A stretch of 64,000 nucleotides of DNA from Thermophilibacter gallinarum (GTDB taxonomy: Bacteria; Actinomycetota; Coriobacteriia; Coriobacteriales; Atopobiaceae). Numbering within the stretch: the stretch's first letter is position 1; every line of letters starts with the position of its first letter. Below, in pieces: positions 34,008-47,209 of this stretch. Location: assembly GCF_014982725.1 (NCBI RefSeq), contig NZ_JADCJZ010000001.1:1-64000 (forward strand), given 5' to 3'. The notes beneath the pieces are model-generated. The model made no database searches, was not told where the DNA came from, and was given only the letters and a program-made list of their open reading frames with translations. The position numbers were made by a program, and so were the translations under genes.

Positions 34008-35845
34008 TACTTCTTGACCTTGCCGTTGCGGACGGCCCACTTGCGGCGCTCGATCTCCGAGAGCAGGCGCTTGCGCATGCGGACGCTCTTGGGCGTGACC
34101 TCCACGAGCTCGTCGTCCATGATGTACTCGAGCGCCTCCTCGAGCGTGAACGTGCGCGGCGGCGTGAGCTGCACGGCGATGTCGGCGGTGGAGGAGCGCT
34201 GGTTGCCCAGGCTCTTGGTACGCGCGATGTTGACGACCATGTCGCCGGGCTTGGAGCGCTCGCCCACGAGCATGCCCTCGTAGCACTCGTCGCCGGGGCC
34301 CACGAACAGCGCGCCGCGCTCCTGCAGCGTCCCGAGCGCGTAGGCCACGGCCTTCTCGGTGCTCATGGAGATCATCGCGCCGTTCTGGCGGACGCCGATC
34401 TCGCCGGCGAAGGGGCCGTACTCGAGGAACGTGTGGTAGAAGACGGCCTCGCCGTGGGTGACGTTCAGGATGCGGTTCTTGAGGCCCATGATGCCGCGGG
34501 TGGGGATCTTGAACTCGAGGTGGGTCTGGGTGGTGCCGGAGTCCATGCTCGTCATGGTGCCGCCGGCGTTGCCGAAGACCTCAATGACCTTGCCGGAGTA
34601 CTCGCCGGGGCACTCGACGACGGCCTGCTCGACGGGCTCGGTCATCTGGCCGTTGGCGTCCTTCTTGAAGAGCACGCGCGGGCGGCCCACCTGGAACTCG
34701 AAGCCCTCGCGACGCATGGTCTCCATGAGGACGGAGAGGTGCAGGATGCCGCGGCCGGCGACCTCGACGCCGGTCTTGTCGGGGAGCTCCTCGATGCGCA
34801 TGGTCACGTTGTTCTCGCGCTCCTGCATGAGGCGCTCCTTGAGCTGGCGGCCGCCCACGATGTCGCCCTCGCGGCCCACGAGCGGGCTGGTCGACGGCTC
34901 GAAGACGACGGAGAGCGTCGGCGGGTCGATCTCGATGGGCTCCAGCTCGACGGGGTTGTCGGGGTCGGTGTAGACGTCGCCGATGTCGGTGGAGTCGATG
35001 CCCACGACGGCGGCGATGTCGCCGGCCTGAGCCTCGGCGCACTCCTTGCGGCCCAGGTAGTCGAAGGTGAAGAGCTGCTTGACCTGGCTCATGGCGCGGG
35101 AGCCGTCGTTTTTCACCACGAGGATCTTGTCGCCGGCGTGGATCGTGCCGGAGTAGATGCGGCCGATGCCGATGCGGCCCACGTACTCGGAGTGGTCGAT
35201 CGTCACGCACTGCATGGCGAGCGGGCCGTCCACGTCCACCTCGGGCGCGGGCAGGTCGTTCACGATCATGTCCAGCATGGGGGTCATGTCGGCGTTGTCG
35301 TCGGCGGGGTCCAGGCGCGCGAAGCCGTTCACGGCGGAGGCGTAGATCACGTGCTCCATGGCGAACTCGAGCTGCTCGTCGGTGGCGCCGAGGTCGGCCA
35401 TGAGGTCGAGCGAGGTGTTGACGGCGCGCTCGGGCTCGGCCGCGGGCTTGTCGATCTTGTTGACCACGATCATGATGGCGAGCCCGGCGTCGATGGCGTG
35501 GCGCAGGACGAAGCGCGTCTGGGGCATGGGGCCCTCGGCGGCGTCCACGAGCAGCAGCGCGCCGTCGGCCATGCGCAGCACGCGCTCGACCTCGCCGCCA
35601 AAGTCGGCGTGGCCCGGGGTGTCGATGACGTTGATCTTCACGCCCTGATACTCGATCGAGATGTTCTTGGCCAGGATCGTGATGCCGCGCTCGCGCTCCT
35701 GGTCGTTGGAGTCCAGCACGCGCTCCTGCACCTGCTGGTTCTCGCGGAAGGCGTCGGTGGCCTTGAGCATCTGGTCCACCAGCGTGGTCTTGCCATGGTC
35801 GACGTGCGCGATGATCGCGATGTTCCTGATGTTCTCCTGGCGCAT
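34007..35845 (-). CDS. typA: ribosome-associated GTPase TypA/BipA
   Basis: 612 residues. G1 AHVDHGKTTLVDQML, the effector-loop ERERGITILAKN, G3 DTPGHADFGGEV, G4 NKIDKPAAEP, then domains II, III/V (EF-G like) and the C-terminal TypA domain with YGPFAGEIGVRQNGAMIS and GDMVVNIARTKSLGNQRSS. TypA aids 50S assembly and growth under stress. It stands alone; length is normal for the family. Confidence 0.96.
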   Translation of the reverse strand: MRQENIRNIAIIAHVDHGKTTLVDQMLKATDAFRENQQVQERVLDSNDQERERGITILAKNISIEYQGVKINVIDTPGHADFGGEVERVLRMADGALLLVDAAEGPMPQTRFVLRHAIDAGLAIMIVVNKIDKPAAEPERAVNTSLDLMADLGATDEQLEFAMEHVIYASAVNGFARLDPADDNADMTPMLDMIVNDLPAPEVDVDGPLAMQCVTIDHSEYVGRIGIGRIYSGTIHAGDKILVVKNDGSRAMSQVKQLFTFDYLGRKECAEAQAGDIAAVVGIDSTDIGDVYTDPDNPVELEPIEIDPPTLSVVFEPSTSPLVGREGDIVGGRQLKERLMQERENNVTMRIEELPDKTGVEVAGRGILHLSVLMETMRREGFEFQVGRPRVLFKKDANGQMTEPVEQAVVECPGEYSGKVIEVFGNAGGTMTSMDSGTTQTHLEFKIPTRGIMGLKNRILNVTHGEAVFYHTFLEYGPFAGEIGVRQNGAMISMSTEKAVAYALGTLQERGALFVGPGDECYEGMLVGERSKPGDMVVNIARTKSLGNQRSSTADIAVQLTPPRTFTLEEALEYIMDDELVEVTPKSVRMRKRLLSEIERRKWAVRNGKVKK

Positions 35846-35914
35846 GGGTCCCTCTCGCCTCTGCTCAGCCGGCTCTTCTCGGCCGGCGGTTCCGTATTTT
35901 CGCCATACGGTACT

Positions 35915-36337
35915 TTACAGCAGCGGGGGCACCTCTCCGGCCGGCGCGGGGTCGGTCCACGTGAAACCATCACCTGAGCCGGCGCCGTCCACGAGCGAGT
36001 AGGCGGAGTAGGAGCGCCAGCCGCGCTCGCCGAACTCGAGGAGCAGCGCGTCGGCGAATCCGTCGTCTGCGGCCTCGACGGCGCCCTCGTAGGCGATCGC
36101 GTAACGCCGGGCGCCCGCGACCTGCCCCACCTTGGCGCGGGCTGCGTCCAGGCAGGCCTCCGCGCCGTCGTCGGAGAACTCGAAGCTCGTCACCTCGCCG
36201 GAGGCGTCCTGCACGGCGAGAAGGACGCAGAACGGGTCGCCCGCGGCGAGAAGGTCGAGCGCGTCGCCCATGAGGGTGCTCGCAAGCTCGTCCGTCTCGG
36301 GGGATACCCCGTCGAGCAGCTCGTTCTTCTCGGCCAT
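35915..36337 (-). CDS. small acidic protein of unknown function
   Basis: 140 residues; ATG at 36337 with GAGGAGG upstream. Acidic and without membrane helices: STLMGDALDLLAAGDPFCVLLAVQDASGEVTSFEFSDDGAEACLDAARAKV, VAGARRYAIAYEGAVE, DALLLEFGERGWRSYSAYSLVDG. The pattern suggests a small alpha/beta protein; I do not recognise the family. It sits between typA and the tRNA-Ala gene on the same strand, 69 bp upstream of typA, so it might share its message. Confidence 0.6.
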   Translation of the reverse strand: MAEKNELLDGVSPETDELASTLMGDALDLLAAGDPFCVLLAVQDASGEVTSFEFSDDGAEACLDAARAKVGQVAGARRYAIAYEGAVEAADDGFADALLLEFGERGWRSYSAYSLVDGAGSGDGFTWTDPAPAGEVPPLL

Positions 36338-36418
36338 GTGCCCTCCTCGCGCGCTGATGTGCTGCTGAGATGATACCGCAGCCGACGGTGGGTGCCCGGC
36401 TCGGCGCGCCCACCTCCG

Positions 36419-36495
36419 ATTAACGGGCAAAATTCGATTTCTATATGTATATCCGCAGTTGGTTTTTTCGACGAATTCGAATTTTGTCCGTTAAT
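36419..36495. repeat. 19-bp inverted repeat ATTAACGGGCAAAATTCGA
   Basis: The arm at 36419-36437 pairs with TCGAATTTTGTCCGTTAAT at 36477-36495 (one mismatch), with a 39-bp AT-rich spacer. It is an AT-rich island in the gap between a tRNA-Ala gene and the small acidic protein. Confidence 0.8.
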
Positions 36496-36573
36496 TGGTC
36501 GGCTCGGCGCCAGGTCGGCCCGGCGCCAGAAAAAAGGGCCGCCGGGCGAGAAGCCCGACGACCCGCGTCCTTC

Positions 36574-36649
36574 TGGTGGAGACGATGGGGATCGAACCCA
36601 CGACCTCAGGCTTGCAAAGCCCGCGCTCTCCCGGCTGAGCTACGTCCCC
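36574..36649 (-). tRNA. tRNA-Ala (anticodon TGC)
   Basis: 76 nt with encoded CCA. Acceptor GGGGACG/CGTCTCC (with G-U), anticodon loop in GGCTTTGCAAGCC giving TGC, T loop TTCGATC. Confidence 0.95.
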
Positions 36650-36661
36650 GGAAAAGAATAA

Positions 36662-36696
36662 TCGCCCCAGCGGCGACTCGGCTAACGCTGGGGCGA
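36662..36696 (-). terminator. hairpin terminator between tRNA-Ile and tRNA-Ala
   Basis: TCGCCCCAGCG and CGCTGGGGCGA form an 11-bp stem; on the minus strand it is followed by TTATTCTTTT. This indicates that the two tRNAs are separate units. Confidence 0.75.
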
Positions 36697-36710
36697 CTAT
36701 TGTCAGGAAG

Positions 36711-36788
36711 TGGTGGGCCTGACAAGGTTCGAACTTGTGACCTCCCGGTTATCAGCCGGACGCTCTGACCAACTGAGCTACAGGCCCA
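36711..36788 (-). tRNA. tRNA-Ile (anticodon GAT)
   Basis: 78 nt with encoded CCA. Acceptor TGGGCCT/AGGCCCA, anticodon loop CTGATAA giving GAT, T loop TTCGAAC. A near-perfect promoter lies directly upstream. Confidence 0.95.
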
Positions 36789-36800
36789 ACGCAAGGAGAT

Positions 36801-36829
36801 ATATTACACGGCTCGCGAGACGGGGTCAA
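36801..36829 (-). promoter_or_regulatory. sigma70-type promoter of tRNA-Ile
   Basis: Minus strand: -35 TTGACC (36824-36829), 17-bp spacer, -10 TAATAT (36801-36806), 12 bp before the mature tRNA. Confidence 0.8.
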
Positions 36830-36920
36830 CGCTTTTTTGCAATTTCTTGTCGGCCGCGGGGGAACTGTTGCGAAGCGACCCACAATGGGTAGGATAGGCG
36901 AGCAAGGAAACGGAGGAAGC

Positions 36921-37451
36921 GTGCCGCTGAGAAGGATGGACATAGAGAGCGTCGTGGTGGGCGGGGGCCCGGTTGCGTCCCTGCTCCTGCTGCGCACGCG
37001 CGAGCCCATGGGCGAGAGCTCGCTCAGGCTGCCCATCCGCATCGGGCAGGTCGAGGCCACGGCCATATCCATGGGTGCCCGCGAGCGCTCCGGAGGCCGC
37101 CCGATGACGCACGACCTCCTGGCCTCGACGCTCTCCGCGCTCGGCGCGCACTGCGCGAGCGTCCGCGTCATGGCCGTGCAGGGCACGACCTTCTTCGCGC
37201 AGCTCGAGCTCGTCCGCGAGGACGGCGAGCGCGTCTTCGTGGACGCGCGGCCCTCCGACGCGGTGGCCCTGGCGGTTCGCACGGGCGTCCCCGTCTACGC
37301 GGACGAGTCGGTGCTCGCCACCGCCGCGCTGCCCGACTTCCAGGGCGTCGAGAAGGACGAGCAGGCCGCGGAGCTCGAGGAGTTCCACGCCTTCGTGGAG
37401 AACCTCTCGCCCGAGGACTTCAACGTCACGCACGACGAGAAGAGCGAGTAG
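36921..37451 (+). CDS. bifunctional nuclease family protein (BFN, DUF151)
   Basis: 176 residues; the GTG at 36921 follows GGAGGAAGC, and the upstream in-frame starts have no ribosome binding site. MDIESVVVGG, SLRLPIRIGQVEATAI, RPMTHDLLASTLSALGA and FVDARPSDAVALAVRTGVPVYADESVL are the DUF151 hallmarks; the C-terminal acidic segment contains EELEEFHAFVENLSPEDF as in actinobacterial homologues. The family was named for DNase/RNase activity in plants; the bacterial role is not well known. It faces gyrA and ends in a strong hairpin. Confidence 0.88.
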   Translation: MPLRRMDIESVVVGGGPVASLLLLRTREPMGESSLRLPIRIGQVEATAISMGARERSGGRPMTHDLLASTLSALGAHCASVRVMAVQGTTFFAQLELVREDGERVFVDARPSDAVALAVRTGVPVYADESVLATAALPDFQGVEKDEQAAELEEFHAFVENLSPEDFNVTHDEKSE

Positions 37452-37494
37452 GACGCGCCTGTAAGCTGGGGACTGTCCCCAACCTACAGAAAAG

Positions 37495-37531
37495 GGGCGC
37501 CCGCGAGGCTGTGTCGGCCTCGCGGGCGCCC
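37495..37531. terminator. bidirectional hairpin terminator
   Basis: GGGCGCCCGCGAGGC pairs with GCCTCGCGGGCGCCC around a 7-nt loop between the convergent BFN gene and gyrA. Confidence 0.8.
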
Positions 37532-37552
37532 GTTCTTGTCGCCGTGCGGACG

Positions 37553-40303
<2,751 letters not shown>

Positions 40304-40319
40304 GTGTGGCCTTTCTCTG

Positions 40320-40388
40320 GTGTGGAAAAGGGACAGTCACTTTTCCACATGCTCTCGGTGTGGAAAAGTGACTGTCCCTTTTCCACAC
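40320..40388. repeat. perfect 30-bp inverted repeat with four TTTTCCACA/TGTGGAAAA copies
   Basis: The arms 40320-40349 and 40359-40388 are perfect complements with a 9-bp spacer. Each arm starts with GTGTGGAAAA and ends with TTTTCCACA, so each is itself a partial palindrome around GGGACAGTCAC. It fills the gyrB-gyrA gap and can fold into a long RNA or DNA hairpin. TTTTCCACA equals a DnaA-box variant. Confidence 0.92.
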
Positions 40389-40401
40389 CCCGTCGGGGTG
40401 G

Positions 40402-42441
<2,040 letters not shown>

Positions 42442-42575
42442 GCTCACATCCTCTCGCCGATGGTTTGTCCCAAAAGGCGTCTGTCTTGCTCGGGCTGATA
42501 CCAAAACAGGCATAACCCAAGCAATGATAGCGGTTGTGAGGCTGTGAGAGAGCTTCTAAGGCCCTTCTCAACAAA

Positions 42576-43145
42576 TTAGCTATGTTCTTGCTTCTGTGCT
42601 TGGTAGGACACTCTCATCGCCCGAGAGACGCTGTCGCGCAGCTGCTCGGGAAGCCCCGCGCAGAGCTCGTCCACGCGGCGCTCCTCCTCCGCGGTGAGCT
42701 CCGGGAGGGGTCGCGCGGCCTTCGGGGCCGCCACCGGTCGGGAGGCGTCCGCGCGCCGGTCCAGGTAGCGCTGCCTGGAGAGCTTGAAGCGGACCTCGGA
42801 GAAGCGTAGGCCGCAGGTCGCGAGCCGCGCGGGGTAGATCTCCCGGCGGGCCATGAGGTCGACCTCGCTCGCCTTGCTGTCCACGTAGACCACGAGCACC
42901 GGGTCGACGCCCGCTCGGCGGTCGTCGACGTAGGTCCCCACGGTGTGGGCTCGCTCGTAGTCCCCGTTGACCGAGAACCACGCCCTGCCGACGTTCCACG
43001 TGGAGCGCAGGCCATCGCCCATGTCCTCGTTCGCGGCGACGTCCCCGAGCAGGTCGGCGAGGCTCTCCGCGGCGCGCTCGCGCCGGACGGTCTCCCGCTC
43101 TATCTCGCTTCTCGCCGCGCGGGCGTCTCGGTCTCTCTCACTCAC
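42576..43145 (-). CDS. DUF721 protein, DciA-like
   Basis: 189 residues, GTG start overlapping recF by 8 bp. The central part (ESLADLLGDVAANEDMGDGLRSTWNVGRAWFSVNGDYERAHTVGTYVDDR, then DPVLVVYVDSKASEVDLMARREIYPARLATCGLRFSEVRFKLSR) follows the DUF721 pattern. DUF721 proteins between recF and gyrB are the actinobacterial counterparts of DciA, which helps load the DnaB helicase when DnaC/DnaI is missing. No DnaC/DnaI gene is in the window. The Arg pair at the N-terminus is encoded with a rare AGA inside a CTTCTCGCC motif. Confidence 0.78.
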   Translation of the reverse strand: MSERDRDARAARSEIERETVRRERAAESLADLLGDVAANEDMGDGLRSTWNVGRAWFSVNGDYERAHTVGTYVDDRRAGVDPVLVVYVDSKASEVDLMARREIYPARLATCGLRFSEVRFKLSRQRYLDRRADASRPVAAPKAARPLPELTAEEERRVDELCAGLPEQLRDSVSRAMRVSYQAQKQEHS

Positions 43146-44232
43146 CGAACCTCACCACCTCGGCGGCGGCGAGGAGCTCGGGCGAGAAGTACCCGAGGTT
43201 CGTCGTCGTTATCAGCGTCTGTATGCCGCCCCCCACGAACTCGACCGCCGCGGCGCGGCGCCGCTCGTCGAGCTCGCTCATGACGTCGTCGAGCAGAAGC
43301 ACGGGGCGGCTCCCCAGGATCTCCCCGGCGAGCTCCACCTCCGCCATCTTGAGCGCGAGCACCACGGAGCGCTGCTGTCCCTGCGAGGCGTAGGTCCGCG
43401 CGTCGCGGCCGCCCACCGTGAAGGTGACGTCGTCCCGGTGCGGCCCGACGCAGGTCTGCTGGCGCCGCAGGTCCTCGGGCCTGTTCGCGGCCAGCCGCTC
43501 GAGGAGCAGCTCGCGCAGCTCTTCTCGGCCCATGCCCTCGCAGCCCTCCCCGAGGGTGCACCGGTAGGCGCACGAGAGGCTCTCCCCGCCGGCGATCGCC
43601 TCGTAGGCGCGCGAGACCTTCTCCGCCAGGCGGGTGAACATCCTGAGGCGCGCCGCCAGGAGCGTCGCCCCGCCCAGGGACACCGACGCGTCCCAGGCGT
43701 CGAGCAGGGAGGGGTCGGGGTACTCGTCCCTCAGCAGGCGGTTCCTTTGCTCGACGGAGCGCTGGTAGGCGGCGAGCACGTTGGCGTAGCCGCGGTTCGC
43801 CTGGCGCCCGAAGGCGTCCAGCTCGTCTCGCCTCAGGCGCGCCGAGCCCTTGACCAGGGACAGGTCGTCCGGCGAGAAGAGCACCGACATGAGGTCGCCG
43901 GGCATGTCCGCGGCCTGGCACCGCTTGCCGTTGCGCGAGAAGCGCCGCGCGGAGGGCTCGGTCGTCACGTCGCAGCGAAGCTCTATGACGCGCCCGTCAC
44001 CCTCGAGCCGCGCGTCCAGGCGCGCCGAGCGCTCCCCCTCGCGCACGAGCTCGCGCGGGGAGGGCCGGCGGAAGGACGTGCCCGCGGTGAGCAGCTGCAG
44101 CGCCTCGACCGTGTTGGTCTTGCCCACGGCGTTGTGCCCCACGAGCACGGTCACGGTCGGCGACGGCTCGAGCTCCAGGCGCTCGAAGTTCCTGAAGTCC
44201 GCGAGGGACAGGTGCGTGACGAGAAGCCCCAT
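43138..44232 (-). CDS. recF: DNA replication/repair protein RecF
   Basis: 364 residues. SMC-like ATPase: MGLLVTHLSLADFRNFERLELEPSP, Walker A VLVGHNAVGKTNTVEALQLL, AGTSFRRPS, LFSPDDLSLVKGSARLRR, signature YASQGQQRSVVLALKMAE, and Walker B RPVLLLDDVMSELDERRR. It helps load RecA at gaps through RecOR. It starts 7 bp after dnaN and overlaps the DUF721 gene. Confidence 0.95.
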   Translation of the reverse strand: MGLLVTHLSLADFRNFERLELEPSPTVTVLVGHNAVGKTNTVEALQLLTAGTSFRRPSPRELVREGERSARLDARLEGDGRVIELRCDVTTEPSARRFSRNGKRCQAADMPGDLMSVLFSPDDLSLVKGSARLRRDELDAFGRQANRGYANVLAAYQRSVEQRNRLLRDEYPDPSLLDAWDASVSLGGATLLAARLRMFTRLAEKVSRAYEAIAGGESLSCAYRCTLGEGCEGMGREELRELLLERLAANRPEDLRRQQTCVGPHRDDVTFTVGGRDARTYASQGQQRSVVLALKMAEVELAGEILGSRPVLLLDDVMSELDERRRAAAVEFVGGGIQTLITTTNLGYFSPELLAAAEVVRFGE

Positions 44233-44239
44233 CGAACAC

Positions 44240-45340
44240 CTAGAGGCGCATCGGCATGAGCAGGTAGAGGTAGTTGATCTTGCCGTTGCACTTGAAGATG
44301 CTCGGCTGGTTGGCGCTCTGGAGCTCCAGGCGCACCTCGCTCGCGTCGGAGACGGCGTTCACGCAGTCGAAGACGTAGTGGTAGTTGAGGCCGATCGAGA
44401 GCGTCTGCCCCTCCACCTCGCACGAGATCGTCTCGGAGGAGTCCCCCTGGTCCGGGGAGCTCGCGGAGAGGCGGATGAGGCCCCCGTCGGCGTCGACGTC
44501 AAAGCGGATCGTCGCCTTCTGCTGCGCGATGACGGAGACGCGCTTGAGCGCCGAGGAGAACTCCTCGACGTTGAGGGTCGCCGCGGTCGCGCAGGACTGG
44601 GGAAGGAGCTGACGGTAGGAGGGGAAGTTGCCCTCGAGCTGGCGCGTCACGAACGTCGTCGTCCCGAACGTGAAGACGACCTGGTTCTCGCTCGTCCCGA
44701 TCGACAGGGTGTCGGTCATGGAGGGCATGGCGAGGACGTCGTGGAAGACGGCACCGTTGATGACCGAGCAGAAGGGCTCCTCGGGAGCGGCCTCGACGGA
44801 GGAGTCGCAGACCGCCAGGCGGAAGGAGTCGGTGGCCACGAGCCGGATCGTGTTGTCCTCGACCGTGAGCTGGATTCCCTGCAGGTACTGGCGCGTCGGC
44901 TCCTTCGAGGTGACGCGGTAGACCTTGTCGACCATGCGGGCGAGCAGCTCGCTCGGCAGCTCGATCGTGCGCTGGGCCTCGACCTCGGGGAAGGACGACC
45001 AGTCGGCCGCCGAGAGCGTGTTGAGGCGGAACGTGGACTTCACGCAGGAGATCGTGACCATGCGGCCCTCGGTCTCGAACGTCACGGCCGCGTCCGGAAG
45101 CGTCTTGGCGATGTTGAGGAGCACCTTGCCGGAGACCACGGTCTCGCCCTCCTCCTCCACGTTGGCCGGGACGAGGTGGCGGATGGAGATCGTGAGGTTG
45201 TTCGTCTGGAGCTCAAGGGTCCCCTCCGCCGCGCGGAGATAGATTCCGGAGAGTATGGGCAGCGTCGAGTTGGTCCCCATGCCCTTCGACACGACGGTGA
45301 GGGCCTTCATCAGGGAGGACTGGCTGACTGTGAACTTCAT
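44240..45340 (-). CDS. dnaN: DNA polymerase III sliding clamp (beta subunit)
   Basis: 366 residues with three similar clamp domains. MKFTVSQSSLMKALTVVSKGMGTNSTLPILSGIYL and the C-terminal NYHYVFDCVNAVSDASEVRLELQSANQPSIFKCNGKINYLYLLMPMRL are diagnostic; P-loops are absent as expected. The protein encircles DNA as a dimer and tethers polymerase III. It follows dnaA after a 236-bp gap and precedes recF by 7 bp. Confidence 0.97.
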   Translation of the reverse strand: MKFTVSQSSLMKALTVVSKGMGTNSTLPILSGIYLRAAEGTLELQTNNLTISIRHLVPANVEEEGETVVSGKVLLNIAKTLPDAAVTFETEGRMVTISCVKSTFRLNTLSAADWSSFPEVEAQRTIELPSELLARMVDKVYRVTSKEPTRQYLQGIQLTVEDNTIRLVATDSFRLAVCDSSVEAAPEEPFCSVINGAVFHDVLAMPSMTDTLSIGTSENQVVFTFGTTTFVTRQLEGNFPSYRQLLPQSCATAATLNVEEFSSALKRVSVIAQQKATIRFDVDADGGLIRLSASSPDQGDSSETISCEVEGQTLSIGLNYHYVFDCVNAVSDASEVRLELQSANQPSIFKCNGKINYLYLLMPMRL

Positions 45341-45576
45341 CGGGTGCCCCTTCTTCTAGGTACTTATTAAAAAGAATAAGAACAGTAGTAGTAAAAGAGT
45401 CTGCAGAAAAGAAGAAAAGTCGAGACCCGCGAGGTCAGAGGTAGTTCTTCTCGTCATGTGACGGGGCTTGGAATTCAACAGCTACCGACATCGGAGAGAC
45501 GGCGAGAAAAACGTTCGACATCGATTCCCTCCTTTTCACCCCCTTTCTACAACGTTCCCACAGACGGTCTACAGCG

Positions 45577-47136
45577 TCAGACGTTTCCGGTGATCGACTC
45601 GCGGATCTGCATGAGACGGTCGTAGAAGGTCTTGTCCTCCCGCTTGGCCTCGTCCACGACGCTGATGCTGTGCATGACGGTGGCGTGGCTGCGCCCGCCG
45701 AAGTGCTTGCCGATGTCCGCGAGCGTGCGGTCGCAGAGCTCGCGTGAGAGCCAGATGGCCACGTGGCGCGCCTCCATGAGCCCCTTGTGGCGCTTGTTGC
45801 CCACGAGGCTCGAGTGGTCGATGTCATAGAACTTCTCGACCGCGCGCTGCACGTCCTCGATAGAGACGGCTCGCCCGGAGCTGGGCCAGCACTCCTTGGC
45901 CACGGTCTCGATCTCCTCCTTCGTTATGGAGGAGCCCCTGCGCTCCGCGGTGGTGGCGGCGAAGAGGCAGCGCTGGCAGAAGCCCTCGATGACGCGGATG
46001 TTGTTGCCCGCGCGCTCGGCCATGTAGCTGCGGGCCTCGGGCGGGACGGTGCCCGTCAGGCCGGCCACGTTCTCGCGCACGGCGTCGTCGCGCATGCGCT
46101 CGCAGAAGGTCTCGATGAGGCGGAGCTTGAGCTCGTAGCTCGGGACCTGGATGGGCGTGGTGAAGCCGGCGGAGAGGCGGCTCGTGATGCGCTCGTCGAA
46201 CCCGTCCTTGCCCATGCCGAGCTGTGCCGGGGTCCGGTCGGCGGCGAGCACGATCTGCTTGCCGTTGGCGATGAGCTCGTTGAAGGTGTCGAAGAAGAAG
46301 CCGAGCGTGCCGGCCTTGCCGGACATCTTCTGGACGTCGTCGATGATGAGGACGTCGACGTCGGCATAGCTCTGCCTGAGTGCCGCGGCCGCCGAGCGCT
46401 CGGAGTGGCGCATGGCCTCGGTGTAGTCGGTTATGAAGGAGGACGCGTCGCGGTAGACGCACAGGCGCGACGGGTCGTTCTTTGCCACGTAGTTCTGGAT
46501 GGCGCGCAGCAGGTGGGTCTTGCCGAGGCCGCTCTTGCCGTAGATGAACAGCGGGTTGTAGGTGCTGTTCATGCCGTTGGCCACCTGGAGGGCGGCCTGG
46601 TAGGCGATGTCGTTCTCCTCGCCGCGGACGAAGCGGTCGAAGGTGAGCTTGGAGGTCGTCTGGGAGATGTCCTCGACGAGCGGGTTGTTCCTGCGGCGCA
46701 TCGCGGCGGCCGCGCGGGCCTCCTCGCCGCTGTTCTCCTCCCAGGTGTCCTCGGCGATGACGCGCGTGGTCGGGCCGCTCCAGGTGGCGACGTGTCCGTC
46801 GCCGGTGGCGGCCGCCCAGCTGTCCGCCTCCTCGCGGGACATGGAGGAGGTGGGGGCCGCGGCGGGCCGCGCCTGCGCGGGCGCGAACTCGAGGTCGAGG
46901 CGTATGGGCTCGAAGGCTGCCTGCGAGAGGCACTCCTCGATGATTGAGGCGTTCTTCGAGACGGTCTTGAGCACGAGCCTCATCGGGGTCTCGAGGCGCA
47001 GCGTGCCCCCCTCCATGCTCGTGGGTGTGCAGTTCCTGAGCATGGCGAGCGTCGACTCGGGGAGGTCCCGCGCGGCGAGCAGGTCAAGGGTGTCCTGCCA
47101 CAGAGCCTCGGCGTCTGATTCCAGAGAGAGTTCCAT
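45577..47136 (-). CDS. dnaA: chromosomal replication initiator DnaA
   Basis: 519 residues; the ATG at 47136 (MELSLESDAEALWQDTLDLL) begins domain I, whereas the longer frame upstream runs into the origin region. Domain II is a Ser/Ala/Pro-rich linker. Domain III (AAA+) has KLTFDRFVRGEENDIAYQAAL, Walker A FIYGKSGLGKTHLLRAIQNY, Walker B VLIIDDVQKM and VPSYELKLRLIETFCERM. Domain IV has KHKGLMEARHVAIWLSRELCDRTLADIGKHFGGRSHATVMHS, the DnaA-box-binding helix-turn-helix. It opens the origin and also regulates transcription. Confidence 0.96.
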   Translation of the reverse strand: MELSLESDAEALWQDTLDLLAARDLPESTLAMLRNCTPTSMEGGTLRLETPMRLVLKTVSKNASIIEECLSQAAFEPIRLDLEFAPAQARPAAAPTSSMSREEADSWAAATGDGHVATWSGPTTRVIAEDTWEENSGEEARAAAAMRRRNNPLVEDISQTTSKLTFDRFVRGEENDIAYQAALQVANGMNSTYNPLFIYGKSGLGKTHLLRAIQNYVAKNDPSRLCVYRDASSFITDYTEAMRHSERSAAAALRQSYADVDVLIIDDVQKMSGKAGTLGFFFDTFNELIANGKQIVLAADRTPAQLGMGKDGFDERITSRLSAGFTTPIQVPSYELKLRLIETFCERMRDDAVRENVAGLTGTVPPEARSYMAERAGNNIRVIEGFCQRCLFAATTAERRGSSITKEEIETVAKECWPSSGRAVSIEDVQRAVEKFYDIDHSSLVGNKRHKGLMEARHVAIWLSRELCDRTLADIGKHFGGRSHATVMHSISVVDEAKREDKTFYDRLMQIRESITGNV

Positions 47137-47154
47137 ATGTGTCGCATTCCCGAT

Positions 47155-47194
47155 TGTTGAAAACAGCGACGCATAGTATAGCGATTGTAGATAA
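47155..47194 (-). promoter_or_regulatory. DnaA-box-like sites upstream of dnaA
   Basis: On the minus strand TTTTCAACA (47155-47163) and TTATCTACA (47186-47194), both of the form TT(A/T)TC(A/T)ACA, between dnaA and the ATPase gene. Two more pairs of the same form lie on the other side of the ATPase gene. Probably part of the origin and autoregulation of dnaA. Confidence 0.6.
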
Positions 47195-47209
47195 CTTGGC
47201 CCGGAGAAC

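Noticed and set aside
35950-35972. Fourth parS site (CCACGTGAAACC)
   Set aside because: Only the right half fits the consensus well; at least two mismatches in the left half and it lies in an unrelated gene, so chance is likely.
36574-36788. tRNA-Ile/tRNA-Ala pair as the spacer of an rRNA operon
   Set aside because: No 16S or 23S rRNA sequence is next to it, tRNA-Ile has its own promoter, and a terminator-like hairpin lies between the two tRNAs.
45341-45576. Small gene between dnaN and dnaA
   Set aside because: The open frames there are antisense or low-complexity extensions of dnaA; the gap is more likely the dnaN promoter region with AT-rich sequence.
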